64,000 bases of DNA from Pseudomonas sichuanensis (GTDB taxonomy: Bacteria > Pseudomonadota > Gammaproteobacteria > Pseudomonadales > Pseudomonadaceae): positions 33,896-97,895 of the forward strand of contig NZ_QKVM01000020.1 in the NCBI RefSeq assembly GCF_003231305.1, read 5' to 3'. The position numbers and the translations under genes were made by a program. Every line of letters starts with the position of its first letter. The stretch's first letter is position 1. Under the pieces are notes generated by a model, which worked only from the letters and a program-made list of their open reading frames with translations, ran no database searches and was not told the origin of the DNA. This document shows, piece after piece, positions 50,433 to 59,025 of the stretch.

Positions 50433-51533
50433 TCAGGCGAAGCGTTGCAGTTGCATCTCCCGTAGCCGGCTCAGGGTCCGTTGGTACGGGAACGCCAGAT
50501 ACCCTTGAGTGTAGAGCGCATCCAGTGGAACCTCAGCTTCCAGGTACAGCGCCACCCGCCGGTCATAGCATTCGTCGACCAGGGCGATGAAGCGGCGCAC
50601 GCTGTCATCCTTGGGCGCCAGCGTCGGCAACAGGCGATCACCGGCCTCGACGCGCACGGCGCCATCTTCGGTGCCGCGGGCAATGCGCCCGGCCTGCTGT
50701 ACGCCACCCAGGGCCGGGATGCCACTGACCAGGATCGCCGGGAAGCGGTCGCACAGGGCCATGAAATCCATCGCCGCCAGCGGCTGCTCGCACAGATCGC
50801 TGAAGTGGCACCAGAGCGCGTGCTGGCTATGGCGCAGCGCACGGATCTGCCGGGCGCCGACCTGCAACGGCTGATCGCTGCCAGGCGCCTCTGGGCTCAA
50901 CTGGCGAAACACGGCTTCGAGTGCGCTTGGCTGCCCGGGTTCGACAACCCAGTAACGCTGGCGCTGGGCGCCCGGATGCAGGCGGTGGTCCTGCTCGCCC
51001 GCTACCGCCAATACCTGCATATGCCGTTCGATGGCGGCGATGGCCGGGAGGAAGCGTTCGCGGTTGAAGCCATCACGGTAGAGCTGCGCAGGCGGCTGGT
51101 TGGAGGTGGCGACGATGACCACGCCGTGGTCGAACAGCACCTGGAACAGGCGACCGAGAATGATCGCATCGCCAATATCGCTGACGAACAGTTCGTCGAA
51201 GCACAGCACCCGGATTTCTTCGGCAAGGCCGCTGGCCAGGGCCCTGAGTGGGTCGGCCGTGCCATTGAGCTGGAACAGCCGCTGGTGGACCCAGGCCATG
51301 AAATGGTGGAAGTGCTGGCGCCTGGCCGGAACCTTCAGGCAACGGTGGAACAGGTCCATCAGCCAGGTCTTGCCACGGCCGACCGGGCCCCAGAGGTACA
51401 GGCCCTGGGTGGGTTGACGCTGGTGCAGGGCGTCGAAACAGCCCTGCAGGGCGGCTACGGCGGCGGCCTGGGCGGGGTCGGGGACGAAGCCTCGGTCGTC
51501 GAGGGCCTGATGGTAGAGGGATTCGGGGGTCAT
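50433..51533 (-). CDS. zapE: ZapE/AFG1-type ATPase
   Basis: A 366-residue AFG1-like P-loop ATPase. E. coli ZapE regulates the FtsZ ring at the division site. The Walker A motif is GPVGRGKT (49-56), Walker B is VLCFDELFVSDIGDAI, and the sensor region includes VIVATSNQPPAQLY. The characteristic ending is DECYDRRVALYLEAEVP. I start it at 51533 (MTPESLYHQALDDRGF). Pseudomonas may carry a second ZapE-like gene elsewhere, so the symbol carries some risk. It is followed by the DinB gene. Confidence 0.88.
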   Translation of the reverse strand: MTPESLYHQALDDRGFVPDPAQAAAVAALQGCFDALHQRQPTQGLYLWGPVGRGKTWLMDLFHRCLKVPARRQHFHHFMAWVHQRLFQLNGTADPLRALASGLAEEIRVLCFDELFVSDIGDAIILGRLFQVLFDHGVVIVATSNQPPAQLYRDGFNRERFLPAIAAIERHMQVLAVAGEQDHRLHPGAQRQRYWVVEPGQPSALEAVFRQLSPEAPGSDQPLQVGARQIRALRHSQHALWCHFSDLCEQPLAAMDFMALCDRFPAILVSGIPALGGVQQAGRIARGTEDGAVRVEAGDRLLPTLAPKDDSVRRFIALVDECYDRRVALYLEAEVPLDALYTQGYLAFPYQRTLSRLREMQLQRFA

Positions 51534-51579
51534 GCCGGGCGATCTGATGGGAAAGGGCCATGGTACGACAGATTCAGCC

Positions 51580-51633
51580 CCATCGCGGGGCAAGCCCGCT
51601 CCCACGTGGGAGCGGGCTTGCCCCGCGATGGGC
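51580..51633. repeat. Perfect REP palindrome, 27-base arms, no spacer
   Basis: The 54 bases are a perfect palindrome centred between 51606 and 51607. Its core is identical to the one at 45994-46045. It lies between the yliI stop and the zapE start, both minus strand. Confidence 0.95.
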
Positions 51634-51637
51634 TGGA

Positions 51638-52786
51638 TCAGCCTTCCTCCAACCCCACCTTCAACAAGGCGCCATCCTTGTCATCGGTCAGCACATACAG
51701 GTAGCCATCCGGTCCCACCCGCACATCGCGGATACGCGCCTTCAGCTCACCCAGCAAGCGCTCTTCATGCACCACCTTGTCACCCTTGAGCTGCAAGCGG
51801 ATCAGCTCCTGGGTGGCCAACGCGCCGATGAACAGGTTGTGGTCCCAGGCCTTGAACCGCGGGCTGTCGTAGAAGGCCATGCCGCTGATGCCGGGCGATT
51901 TCTCCCACACATGGTGCGGGTCGACCATGCCATCGACATGCTTGCCCTTGGCCTCGGGGATCGGCAACAACGAGTAGTTGATGCCATGGGTGGCGAGCGG
52001 CCAGCCGTAGTTCTTGCCGGGCTCCGGGATGTTGATCTCGTCGCCGCCGCGCGGGCCATGCTCGTGGGTCCACAGCTTGCCGGTCCAGGGGTTGAGCGCG
52101 GCGCCTTGCTGGTTGCGGTGGCCCAGCGACCAGATTTCCGGGCGCACCTGGTCGCGGCCGACGAAGGGGTTGTCCTTGGGCACTTTGCCGTCGGGGAGGA
52201 TGCGCACGATCTTGCCTTGCAGCTTGTCCAGGTCCTGCGCGGTGGGGCGCTGGTTGTTCTCGCCCAGGGCAATGAACAGATAGCCGTCGCGATCGAACAC
52301 CAGGCGCGAGCCGAAGTGGTTGCCCACCGACAGCTTGGGCTGCTGGCGGAAGATCACCGTGAAGTTCTCCAGCCGCGCCCTGTCCGACGACAGCTGGCCA
52401 CGGCCCACCGCCGTGCCGGCCTTGCCGTCGGCCCCTGCCTCGGCGAACGACAGGTAAATCGTATGGTCCTTGGCGAACTCCGGTGACAACACCACATCGA
52501 GCAGCCCGCCCTGCCCTTCGGCCCAGACCTTGGGTACACCGGACAGCGGCGGGCCGACCTTGCCTTCGGCGCTGACGATACGCAAGTTGCCGGGGCGCTC
52601 GGTCACCAGCATGTCCGTGCCACCCGGCAGGAAGGCCAGGGCCCAGGGGTTGCGCAGGCCGTCGGCGACGGTGCTGACGGTCAGCGGGCCCTGTTCGCTG
52701 GGAAACTGTTGCTGCGCGGCGGCGTGTGCCAGCAGGGGAAACAGGCTGGCGGCGGCCAGGGTGGTCAACCAGGTGCGTGGCGTCAT
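51638..52786 (-). CDS. yliI: PQQ-dependent aldose sugar dehydrogenase, YliI-type
   Basis: A 382-residue soluble periplasmic dehydrogenase of the YliI/Asd group, using PQQ to oxidise aldoses. The signal peptide is WLTTLAAASLFPLLAHAA. The six-bladed propeller shows NPWALAFLPGGTDMLVTERPG, GQGGLLDVVLSPEF, NHFGSRLVFDRDGYLF, SLGHRNQQGAALNPWTG and LWTHEHGPRGGDEIN, the last containing residues near PQQ. A good ribosome binding site (GAAGGA) precedes 52786. It starts 21 bases after the small proline-rich gene, suggesting one operon. Confidence 0.92.
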   Translation of the reverse strand: MTPRTWLTTLAAASLFPLLAHAAAQQQFPSEQGPLTVSTVADGLRNPWALAFLPGGTDMLVTERPGNLRIVSAEGKVGPPLSGVPKVWAEGQGGLLDVVLSPEFAKDHTIYLSFAEAGADGKAGTAVGRGQLSSDRARLENFTVIFRQQPKLSVGNHFGSRLVFDRDGYLFIALGENNQRPTAQDLDKLQGKIVRILPDGKVPKDNPFVGRDQVRPEIWSLGHRNQQGAALNPWTGKLWTHEHGPRGGDEINIPEPGKNYGWPLATHGINYSLLPIPEAKGKHVDGMVDPHHVWEKSPGISGMAFYDSPRFKAWDHNLFIGALATQELIRLQLKGDKVVHEERLLGELKARIRDVRVGPDGYLYVLTDDKDGALLKVGLEEG

Positions 52787-52807
52787 GCGCGTATCCTTCG
52801 AAGGGGC

Positions 52808-53128
52808 TCAGGGCACGCGTAGCGAATCGCGCGCTGGCCGGGTGGGTTCCAGGTTCGGCGCCCGCTGCTCGCGGCGCAGGTTGTCGCCGTTGCCGATACC
52901 CCGGTTGTCGAGGGTCGGCGGGCGCGGGTTGGGTTGGGTGGAGGGGCCGCGCACCGGGGGGGTGGCGGGCACGCTGCCCTGACGGCTGTTGGGGTTGGCG
53001 CGCTGGATCGGGCTGTTGTAGGGGTTGTTGCTGTCGCTGGCGGCCAATTGCACGGGCGCGACGGGAGCGGCCTGCAGCGGCAGGCTCAGCAACAGGCCGA
53101 TGGCCAGGGCTGGCAGTGTGGGATTCAT
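52808..53128 (-). CDS. Small secreted Pro/Asn/Arg-rich protein of unknown function
   Basis: A 106-residue protein with a clear signal peptide (MNPTLPALAIGLLLSLPLQA). The mature part is low-complexity, rich in Pro, Asn, Arg and Ser (NNPYNSPIQRANPNSRQGSV, PPVRGPSTQPNPRPP), and probably unstructured. GGAGGTGA is an ideal ribosome binding site. It leads the yliI operon. No family was recognised; periplasmic location is inferred from the signal. Confidence 0.8.
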   Translation of the reverse strand: MNPTLPALAIGLLLSLPLQAAPVAPVQLAASDSNNPYNSPIQRANPNSRQGSVPATPPVRGPSTQPNPRPPTLDNRGIGNGDNLRREQRAPNLEPTRPARDSLRVP

Positions 53129-53252
53129 GCTTCACCTCCGTACGAAAAGGCGCGCTCCAGGGTTGGATAGCCTAAGACGCGCAGGGTTCGACACAAAAGC
53201 GAGAATGCGGATTGAGATGATTCGTGATGTTTCAGTATGGGTCTTTCCACGC

Positions 53253-53387
53253 ATCGCGGGGCAAGTCGCAGCGGCGCACCGCCGCTCCCACGCTATGGAC
53301 TGCCCTCAGGAAGTTGGACATCAATCCAACCCTTGGGACAGTCATACCGTGGGAGTGGCGGTGCGCCGCTGCGACTTGCCCCGCGAT
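53253..53387. repeat. Extended REP hairpin, 40-base arms with one mismatch
   Basis: ATCGCGGGGCAAGTCGCAGC and the following bases to 53292 pair with 53348-53387 with a single G-T mismatch. An inner imperfect palindrome centres on GTTGGACAT/CAATCCAAC. Like the hairpin at 20528 it has an extra GC-rich segment between REP head and tail. It follows the agmatinase stop. Confidence 0.9.
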
Positions 53388-53400
53388 CGTCTGCGTGAAT

Positions 53401-54357
53401 TCAGCCCACTTTGTGCCGCGCCGCATACAAGCACAGCATCTCCATCGCCAGCGTCGCCCCGGCCAAGGCGGTGATGTCGGCATGGTCGTAGGCCGGGGCC
53501 ACTTCCACCAGGTCCATCCCCACCAGGTTGATGCCGCGCAGGCCGCCGAGGATCTCCAGCGCCTGCACCGTGCTCAGGCCGCCGCACACCGGGGTGCCGG
53601 TACCGGGCGCATAGGCCGGGTCGAGGCAATCGATGTCGAAGGTCAGGTACACGGGCATGTCCCCCACCCGCTGGCGAATCGCCGCGATGATCGCCTCGGT
53701 GCCCTGGCGATGCACCTGGCGGGCATCGAGGATGGCGAAGCCCTGGCTGTCGTCGTTGGTGGTGCGCAGGCCGATCTGCACCGAGCGCGCCGGGTCTACC
53801 AGCCCCTCGCGGGCGGCGTGCCAGAACATGGTGCCGTGGTCGATGCGCTTGCCTTCCTCGTCGGGCCAGGTGTCGCTGTGGGCATCGAAGTGGATCAGCG
53901 CCAGCGGGCCATGGCGGCGGGCGTGGGCCTTGAGCAGCGGGTAGCTGATGAAGTGGTCGCCGCCCAGGGTGAGCATGGCGCAGCCGGCTTCGAGGATGCG
54001 TTCGGCATGGGCCTCGATGCTGTCGGGTACCGACGCCGGCGTGCCGCTGTCGAACGCACAGTCGCCGTAATCGATCACTGCCAGATGGTCGAACGGGTCG
54101 AACGCCCACGGCCAGTGCCGGGCCCAGGCCTGCTGCACCGAGGCGGCGCGGATCGCCCGTGGGCCGAAGCGCGCGCCCGGGCGGTTGCTGGTGGCGGTGT
54201 CGAACGGCACGCCGCTGACCACCACGTCGACCCCGCGCAGATCGCGGCTGTAGCGGCGCCGGGAAAAACTGGTGATGCCGGCGTAGGTACTCTCGGCGGC
54301 GGTGCCGTAGAGGCTGTCACGGGTGATGGCCTGGTCGTTGTCCTGGGCGAGATCCAC
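53401..54357 (-). CDS. Agmatinase / guanidino-acid ureohydrolase, GTG start
   Basis: A 318-residue binuclear-manganese ureohydrolase. Metal ligands are in LTLGGDHFISYP, LIHFDAHSDTW and FDIDCLDPAYAPGTGTPVCGG. Members cleave agmatine to putrescine and urea, or guanidinobutyrate/guanidinopropionate. The start is the GTG at 54355-54357, preceded by AGGAGACAGACC; the open frame upstream overlaps the binding-protein gene. It follows that gene by 25 bases. The neighbouring polyamine-binding protein favours agmatine/polyamine metabolism, but the substrate is undecided. Confidence 0.9.
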   Translation of the reverse strand: MDLAQDNDQAITRDSLYGTAAESTYAGITSFSRRRYSRDLRGVDVVVSGVPFDTATSNRPGARFGPRAIRAASVQQAWARHWPWAFDPFDHLAVIDYGDCAFDSGTPASVPDSIEAHAERILEAGCAMLTLGGDHFISYPLLKAHARRHGPLALIHFDAHSDTWPDEEGKRIDHGTMFWHAAREGLVDPARSVQIGLRTTNDDSQGFAILDARQVHRQGTEAIIAAIRQRVGDMPVYLTFDIDCLDPAYAPGTGTPVCGGLSTVQALEILGGLRGINLVGMDLVEVAPAYDHADITALAGATLAMEMLCLYAARHKVG

Positions 54358-54382
54358 GGTCTGTCTCCTGGTGTTGTCGTTG

Positions 54383-55462
54383 TTATTGGCGGCTGCGGAA
54401 GGCGGTCCACAGGCGATTGCGCTGGCGCAGGTCGGACAGCGCCATGCTGCGGTCGGCGAATAGGCGCTGACGCACTTCGGCCGGGGGGTAGATGTCCGGG
54501 TCGGTGCGGATCGCCTCATCCACCAGCGGCGTGGCAGCCTGGTTGGCGTTGGCGAAGAACAGCGAGTTGGTCAGGGCGGCGACCGAGTCGGGACGCAGCA
54601 TGAAGGCGATGAAGGCCCGGGCGGCTTCGGGGTGCGGGGCGTCCTTGGGGATCACCAGGTTGTCCTGCCACACCAGGGTGCCCTCACGGGGGATGCGGTA
54701 GATCAGCTCGAACGGCTTGCCGGCACGCCGGGCCTGATCGGCGGCGGTGGCGGCGTCGCCGTTGTAGGTGAGTGCCAGGCACACGCTGCCGTTGGCCAGG
54801 TCGTTGATCTGGCGGCCGTTGGCCACGTAGCTGATCGAGGGCTGCAACTGCTGCAGCAGGGCTTGGGCGGCGTCCAGGTCTTTCTTGTCCTGGCTGTACG
54901 GGTCCTTGCCCAGGTAGTTGAGGGTGAGGCCGATCACCTCCTGCGGTGAGTCGAGCATGGCGATCCCGCAGTCCTTGAGGCGGCTGGCGTACTCGGGCTT
55001 GAACAGCAGGTCGAGGCTGTCGAGGGGGACATCGCCCAGGCGCTGGCGTACCGCCTCGACGTTCACCCCCAGGCCCAGCGTGCCCCAGGTGTAGGGCACG
55101 GCATGGCGGTTGCCCGGGTCGGCTTCGGCCAGCTTGGCCAAAAGATCCGGGTCGAGACTGGCGTAGCCTGGCATCGACTGCGCATCCAGCGGTTGCAGCG
55201 CGCCGGCCTTGAGCGCCCGGGCCAGCACGGTGGCCGACGGCACCACCACGTCGTAACCGCTGCGGCCGGTGAGCAGCTTGGTTTCCAGCACTTCGGTGGT
55301 GTCGAAGGTGTCGTAGCGGACTTTGTAACCGGTCTCCTGCTCGAAGCGTTGCAGGGTTTGCGGGGCGACATAGTCGGCCCAGCTGTAGAGGTTGACGACC
55401 TTCTCTTCGGCCTGCAGTGGCAAGGCGATCAGCAGGGACAGCAAGCACAGCGTTCGACGCAT
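54383..55462 (-). CDS. Polyamine ABC transporter substrate-binding protein (PotD/PotF/SpuD-like)
   Basis: A 359-residue periplasmic binding protein (signal RRTLCLLSLLIALPLQA). VVNLYSWADYVAPQTLQRFE and YDTFDTTEVLETKLLTGRSGYDVVVPS are typical of putrescine/spermidine-binding proteins, as are PYTWGTLGLGVN and TLVWQDNLVIPKDAPHPEAA. No permease or ATPase genes adjoin, so it must use a transporter encoded elsewhere. The ATG at 55462 has GAGGTG eight bases upstream. It is the promoter-proximal gene of the unit with the agmatinase. Confidence 0.92.
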   Translation of the reverse strand: MRRTLCLLSLLIALPLQAEEKVVNLYSWADYVAPQTLQRFEQETGYKVRYDTFDTTEVLETKLLTGRSGYDVVVPSATVLARALKAGALQPLDAQSMPGYASLDPDLLAKLAEADPGNRHAVPYTWGTLGLGVNVEAVRQRLGDVPLDSLDLLFKPEYASRLKDCGIAMLDSPQEVIGLTLNYLGKDPYSQDKKDLDAAQALLQQLQPSISYVANGRQINDLANGSVCLALTYNGDAATAADQARRAGKPFELIYRIPREGTLVWQDNLVIPKDAPHPEAARAFIAFMLRPDSVAALTNSLFFANANQAATPLVDEAIRTDPDIYPPAEVRQRLFADRSMALSDLRQRNRLWTAFRSRQ

Positions 55463-55516
55463 GGCGGACACCTCGGCAAATGGGTGGATGCCGCCAGCAT
55501 GCCTGCCGGGTTACAT

Positions 55517-55531
55517 TGCAAAAATGGCAAC
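55517..55531. promoter_or_regulatory. LysR-type operator candidate (TTGC-N7-GCAA)
   Basis: TTGCAAAAATGGCAA is a T-N11-A dyad between the divergent binding-protein and LysR genes, 34 bases before the LysR start. It fits the site of the adjacent regulator. A weaker ACATT-N10-AATGT dyad lies just downstream. Confidence 0.55.
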
Positions 55532-55564
55532 TGTGTAAAGCTGACATTCACCTGGAGCAATGTA

Positions 55565-56455
55565 ATGCTTGGACAACTCCATGACCTGGACCTGCACCTG
55601 CTGCGGCTGTTCGTGACTGTAGCCGAGGCTGGCGGCTTCAGTGCCGCACAGGGGGTGCTCGGGCTCAGCCAACCGAGCATCAGCCAGCAGATGGCCAAGC
55701 TGGAGACGCGCCTGGGCTATCGCCTGTGCAGCCGCGGCAAAGGGGGGTTTCGCCTGACCGAGAAAGGCGAACTGCTGTTGCAGGCGAGCCGTGGCCTGCT
55801 GCTGCAGATCGAGCAGTTTCGCCAACAGGCCAACGGCGTGGCCGGGCGCCTGCTGGGCAGCGTGCGCATCGGCCTTGCCGAGAACCAGGACAGCAGCGTC
55901 ACCCTGCGCATCGCCCAGGCCATCGCGCGTTTTCGCCAGCGTGACGAGGCCGTGCAACTGGAACTGATCAGCGCCCCGCCTGCTGAACTCGAACGGCTGT
56001 TGCTGGAGCAGCGGCTGGATTGTGCGATCAGCTATTTTTCCGGCAACCAGGCGGCGTTCGACTATCAACCGCTGTTCGATGAACGCCAGCGCTTGTACTG
56101 CGGTGCGGGGCATGCGTTGTTCGGGGCTGCCGATGTCAGCCGGGAGCAGCTGCTGGAGGTTGACCAGGTGCGCCACCCCTATCGCTTTCTCAAGCAGGGC
56201 GAGCCGTTCCAGAGCCGCCACAGCATGGCGGTGGCGGAGCAGATCGACAGCGTGCTGACGCTGGTGCTGTCGGGCCGGCATATCGGTTACCTGCCCTGCC
56301 ATTGCGCCGCGCCGTGGGAGGCGCAAGGGCTGTTGCGGGCGCTGGATAACGGGCTGGATTTCATCGTGCCGTTTACCTTGGCGCGGCATCGCGGCCAGGT
56401 GCCGGGGGAAGCGCAACGGGCCTTTGCCGAGGATCTGCTCGCGGTGTTCGGCTGA
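55565..56455 (+). CDS. LysR-family transcriptional regulator of the agmatinase locus
   Basis: A 296-residue LysR regulator. The N-terminal helix-turn-helix is LHLLRLFVTVAEAGGFSAAQ, then LSQPSISQQMAKLETRLGYRLC. The effector-binding domain covers about 92-290. Divergent transcription from the polyamine-binding and ureohydrolase genes makes those the probable targets. The ATG at 55565 has GGAG upstream. The inducer may be a polyamine or guanidino compound (inference). Confidence 0.92.
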   Translation: MLGQLHDLDLHLLRLFVTVAEAGGFSAAQGVLGLSQPSISQQMAKLETRLGYRLCSRGKGGFRLTEKGELLLQASRGLLLQIEQFRQQANGVAGRLLGSVRIGLAENQDSSVTLRIAQAIARFRQRDEAVQLELISAPPAELERLLLEQRLDCAISYFSGNQAAFDYQPLFDERQRLYCGAGHALFGAADVSREQLLEVDQVRHPYRFLKQGEPFQSRHSMAVAEQIDSVLTLVLSGRHIGYLPCHCAAPWEAQGLLRALDNGLDFIVPFTLARHRGQVPGEAQRAFAEDLLAVFG

Positions 56456-56489
56456 GGGGTGGTTCGCCGGCAGGCCGGCGAACGGGCGG

Positions 56490-58907
56490 TCAGTAGGCCA
56501 GATTCCAGGTCAGGGTGTAGGTCCGCCCTCGCCCTTGATAGTCATACAGATACGCCGGCCCGTAGGTCGGTGAGTAGAACAGCGTCGCTCGCTGGCCCCA
56601 CACCGTGCTGTACTGCTTGTCGAACAGGTTCTGGATACCGGCGCTGAACGTCCCGAACCCGGTGGCCTGGCTGCCCAGCAGGTCGAAGGTGGTGTAGCCG
56701 TCGATCTGGTGGTGGGCATCATCCTTGAGGGTGATGGCATGGTTGGCCTGCAACCGGGCACTGCGCCCGTCACCCTTCCAGCCGACGAACGCGGTGGCCT
56801 TGGACAGCGACGCATAGCGGGCATCGCGCTTGATCCAGTCGCCGTCGGCGCTCTCCTCTTGCGAACGCACCAGGTGCAAGGTGCCACCGGTTTCCCAACC
56901 GTTCTGGAAGTAACGGGTCAGGGCGCTTTCAAAGCCATAATCACGGCGTTTCTGGTCATCGACATTGATGGTGAGGGTCTTGCTGTCGACATTGATGATC
57001 TTGTCCGACCAGGTGTAATAGAGCGCCGCCTGGGCATTCCAGTCGAGGTCGGCATAGCGCCAGCCCATCTCCACCTGGCGGCTCTTGATCCCGGCCAGCG
57101 GGTTGTCGGCCACCGACAGGCCCGGCTTGCCGTAGTACTTGGCCGGGTCTGGCAGCTCGAAGCCTTCACCGTAGTTGGTCCACAGCTGGTGGCCGTTCTT
57201 GAAGTCGTAGATGGCGCCGAGGTTGTACAGGCTGACCTGGTAGTCGTTGCTGCCACCGGGCACGTTCTTGAAGTCGCTGACATCCACGTCCATCTGCTGG
57301 CGCCGGGCACCGCCGGAGAGGGTCAGGCTATCGGTGAGGTGCCAGTCCAGCTGAGTGAACAGCGACACGCCATCGACCCGGTAGCTGGGGTAGCGCGCCG
57401 CCTTGCTCGCCTCGTCCAGCGCCAGGCCGCCGCTGGCGGACGAGGTGCGGGCATCGAAGGTGGTCTGTTCGGCGTTGAAGCGCTCGCGGTCGAGGTCGAC
57501 GCCATAAGTGAGCTTGAAGGTGTCCCACTGCTTGGCGAACAGCGCCTTGAGGCTGGTGACTTCGAAGTTCTGCTGCGAGCCGGCAAAGTACACACCCCGC
57601 GAGCCGGTGGGCTTGCCGGTGTTGTAGTAGGGGAAGGGGTAGAAGTTGTCGTCTTCCTTGCGGTACGAGGCCTGCAGGTAGAAGTCCTGGCCCAGCACGT
57701 CGCTGTGGTGGTAGTTGGCGTTGAGCAGCAGGCGCCGGGTGCGCGGCGCAAGGTCAGAGGAATAGCCACCGCGCAGCTCCGCGTCCTCCAGGTCGGAGGG
57801 CGCGTTGTAGTTCAGGTTGGGGAAGTAGATGCCGGTGCTGCCGTGGTTGCCGGAGTCGTAGTACTGGGCCAGCAGGTCCAGGCTCTGCTCGTCGCTGAGG
57901 GCCAGGCCGAGGGTGCCGAGGATGTCCAGGCTGCGGTTGTACTGCAGGTCGGTCTGGGTGTTGTCGATGAAGATCTGCTCACCGGCGCCGTCATAGAAGG
58001 CTTCGTTCTGCTCGCCCGAGACGCCCAGCCGGGCATTGACCCGCTCGTTGCCGCCGCTGATCGACTGGGCGATGCGGGTGGACAGGTCGTCGCTGTTATT
58101 GAAACCGCTGCTGGCCCCCAACTGCGTTTCGAAACGCAGAGGCCCCGGCTCGCCTTTCTTGGTGACGATATTGATGATGCCGCCGGTGGCACCGCCACCG
58201 TAGATGGCACTGGCACCGGACAACACTTCAACGCGCTCGACGTTGAACGGCGAGATGCTGTCGAACTGGCGCGACAGCCCCCGGGAACTGTTCTGGCTGA
58301 CGCCGTCGATCATCACCAGCACATCACGGCCGCGCATGTTCTGGCCGTAGTTGGTGCGGCCTTCCGGAGCCAGGTCGAGGCCTGGAACCAGCTTGCCGAT
58401 CGCTTCCTTGAGGCTGACGCCGCTGTCGATCTGCTCGCGCAGCTGCTGCTGGTCGACGACCCACACGGTACCGGGGATCTCGCTGATGGCGGTGCTGGTG
58501 CGCGAGGCCACGCTGACTTCGATGGGCTTGAGGCTGACGCTCTGCGGCGGGGCCTTGCGCAGGGTGACGGTGCGCGCGTCGTTGAACCGATAACTGACGC
58601 CGCTGCCGGCGAGCAATTGCTGCAGGGCCTGCTCGATGCCGAAGCTGCCTTGCAGCGCCGGGCTCTGCAGGCCGGCCACATCGTCGGTGGTGTACAGCAG
58701 GTGCAGGCCGGCCTGGTCGGCAAATGCGGTCAGCGCCTGGTCCAATGGCTGAGCGGGCAGGTCGAGCTGCACCTGGCGGGCCTGGGCGTCGCTGGCCGGC
58801 GTGGCGCTGGCGGCCTCGACCAGCAGTGGCCCGGCCAGTGCGGCCAGGGCGGTGCAGGACAGCAAGGCGTGTTTGAAGCGGTACGGGAGCGTGGGCGTAG
58901 CCTTCAC
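56490..58907 (-). CDS. TonB-dependent siderophore receptor with STN signalling domain (IutA/FecA-type)
   Basis: An 805-residue outer-membrane receptor with signal peptide (ALLSCTALAALAGPLLVEA). A secretin/TonB short N-terminal (STN) domain at about 48-118 (PLDQALTAFADQAGLHLLYT...FGIEQALQQLLAGSG) can contact the FecR protein encoded upstream. The plug (about 135-255) contains NMRGRDVLVMIDGVSQ and GASAIYGGGATGGIINIV. The barrel ends with WGQRATLFYSPTYGPAYLYD and a terminal TLTWNLAY, which resembles the hydroxycarboxylate-siderophore (aerobactin) receptors by memory. It is the last gene of a sigma factor/anti-sigma/receptor cassette. Confidence 0.9.
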   Translation of the reverse strand: MKATPTLPYRFKHALLSCTALAALAGPLLVEAASATPASDAQARQVQLDLPAQPLDQALTAFADQAGLHLLYTTDDVAGLQSPALQGSFGIEQALQQLLAGSGVSYRFNDARTVTLRKAPPQSVSLKPIEVSVASRTSTAISEIPGTVWVVDQQQLREQIDSGVSLKEAIGKLVPGLDLAPEGRTNYGQNMRGRDVLVMIDGVSQNSSRGLSRQFDSISPFNVERVEVLSGASAIYGGGATGGIINIVTKKGEPGPLRFETQLGASSGFNNSDDLSTRIAQSISGGNERVNARLGVSGEQNEAFYDGAGEQIFIDNTQTDLQYNRSLDILGTLGLALSDEQSLDLLAQYYDSGNHGSTGIYFPNLNYNAPSDLEDAELRGGYSSDLAPRTRRLLLNANYHHSDVLGQDFYLQASYRKEDDNFYPFPYYNTGKPTGSRGVYFAGSQQNFEVTSLKALFAKQWDTFKLTYGVDLDRERFNAEQTTFDARTSSASGGLALDEASKAARYPSYRVDGVSLFTQLDWHLTDSLTLSGGARRQQMDVDVSDFKNVPGGSNDYQVSLYNLGAIYDFKNGHQLWTNYGEGFELPDPAKYYGKPGLSVADNPLAGIKSRQVEMGWRYADLDWNAQAALYYTWSDKIINVDSKTLTINVDDQKRRDYGFESALTRYFQNGWETGGTLHLVRSQEESADGDWIKRDARYASLSKATAFVGWKGDGRSARLQANHAITLKDDAHHQIDGYTTFDLLGSQATGFGTFSAGIQNLFDKQYSTVWGQRATLFYSPTYGPAYLYDYQGRGRTYTLTWNLAY

Positions 58908-58990
58908 GAATGAGCTTCCAGACAGTCGTAGTTGGGTAGGGTTGGCTGATCAGTGCCACTACGACGATCTGGCTTCGATGAACTTGCAGT

Positions 58991-59017
58991 GCGAAATGAA
59001 AAAAATTTCGATTTCGC
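58991..59017 (-). other. A+T-rich hairpin between fecR and the receptor gene
   Basis: GCGAAAT on one side and ATTTCGC on the other enclose GAAA/TTTC pairing and a T-run when read on the minus strand. Placed eight bases after the fecR stop, it may partly terminate or process the fecIR message. Confidence 0.4.
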
Positions 59018-59025
59018 TAGCTGGG

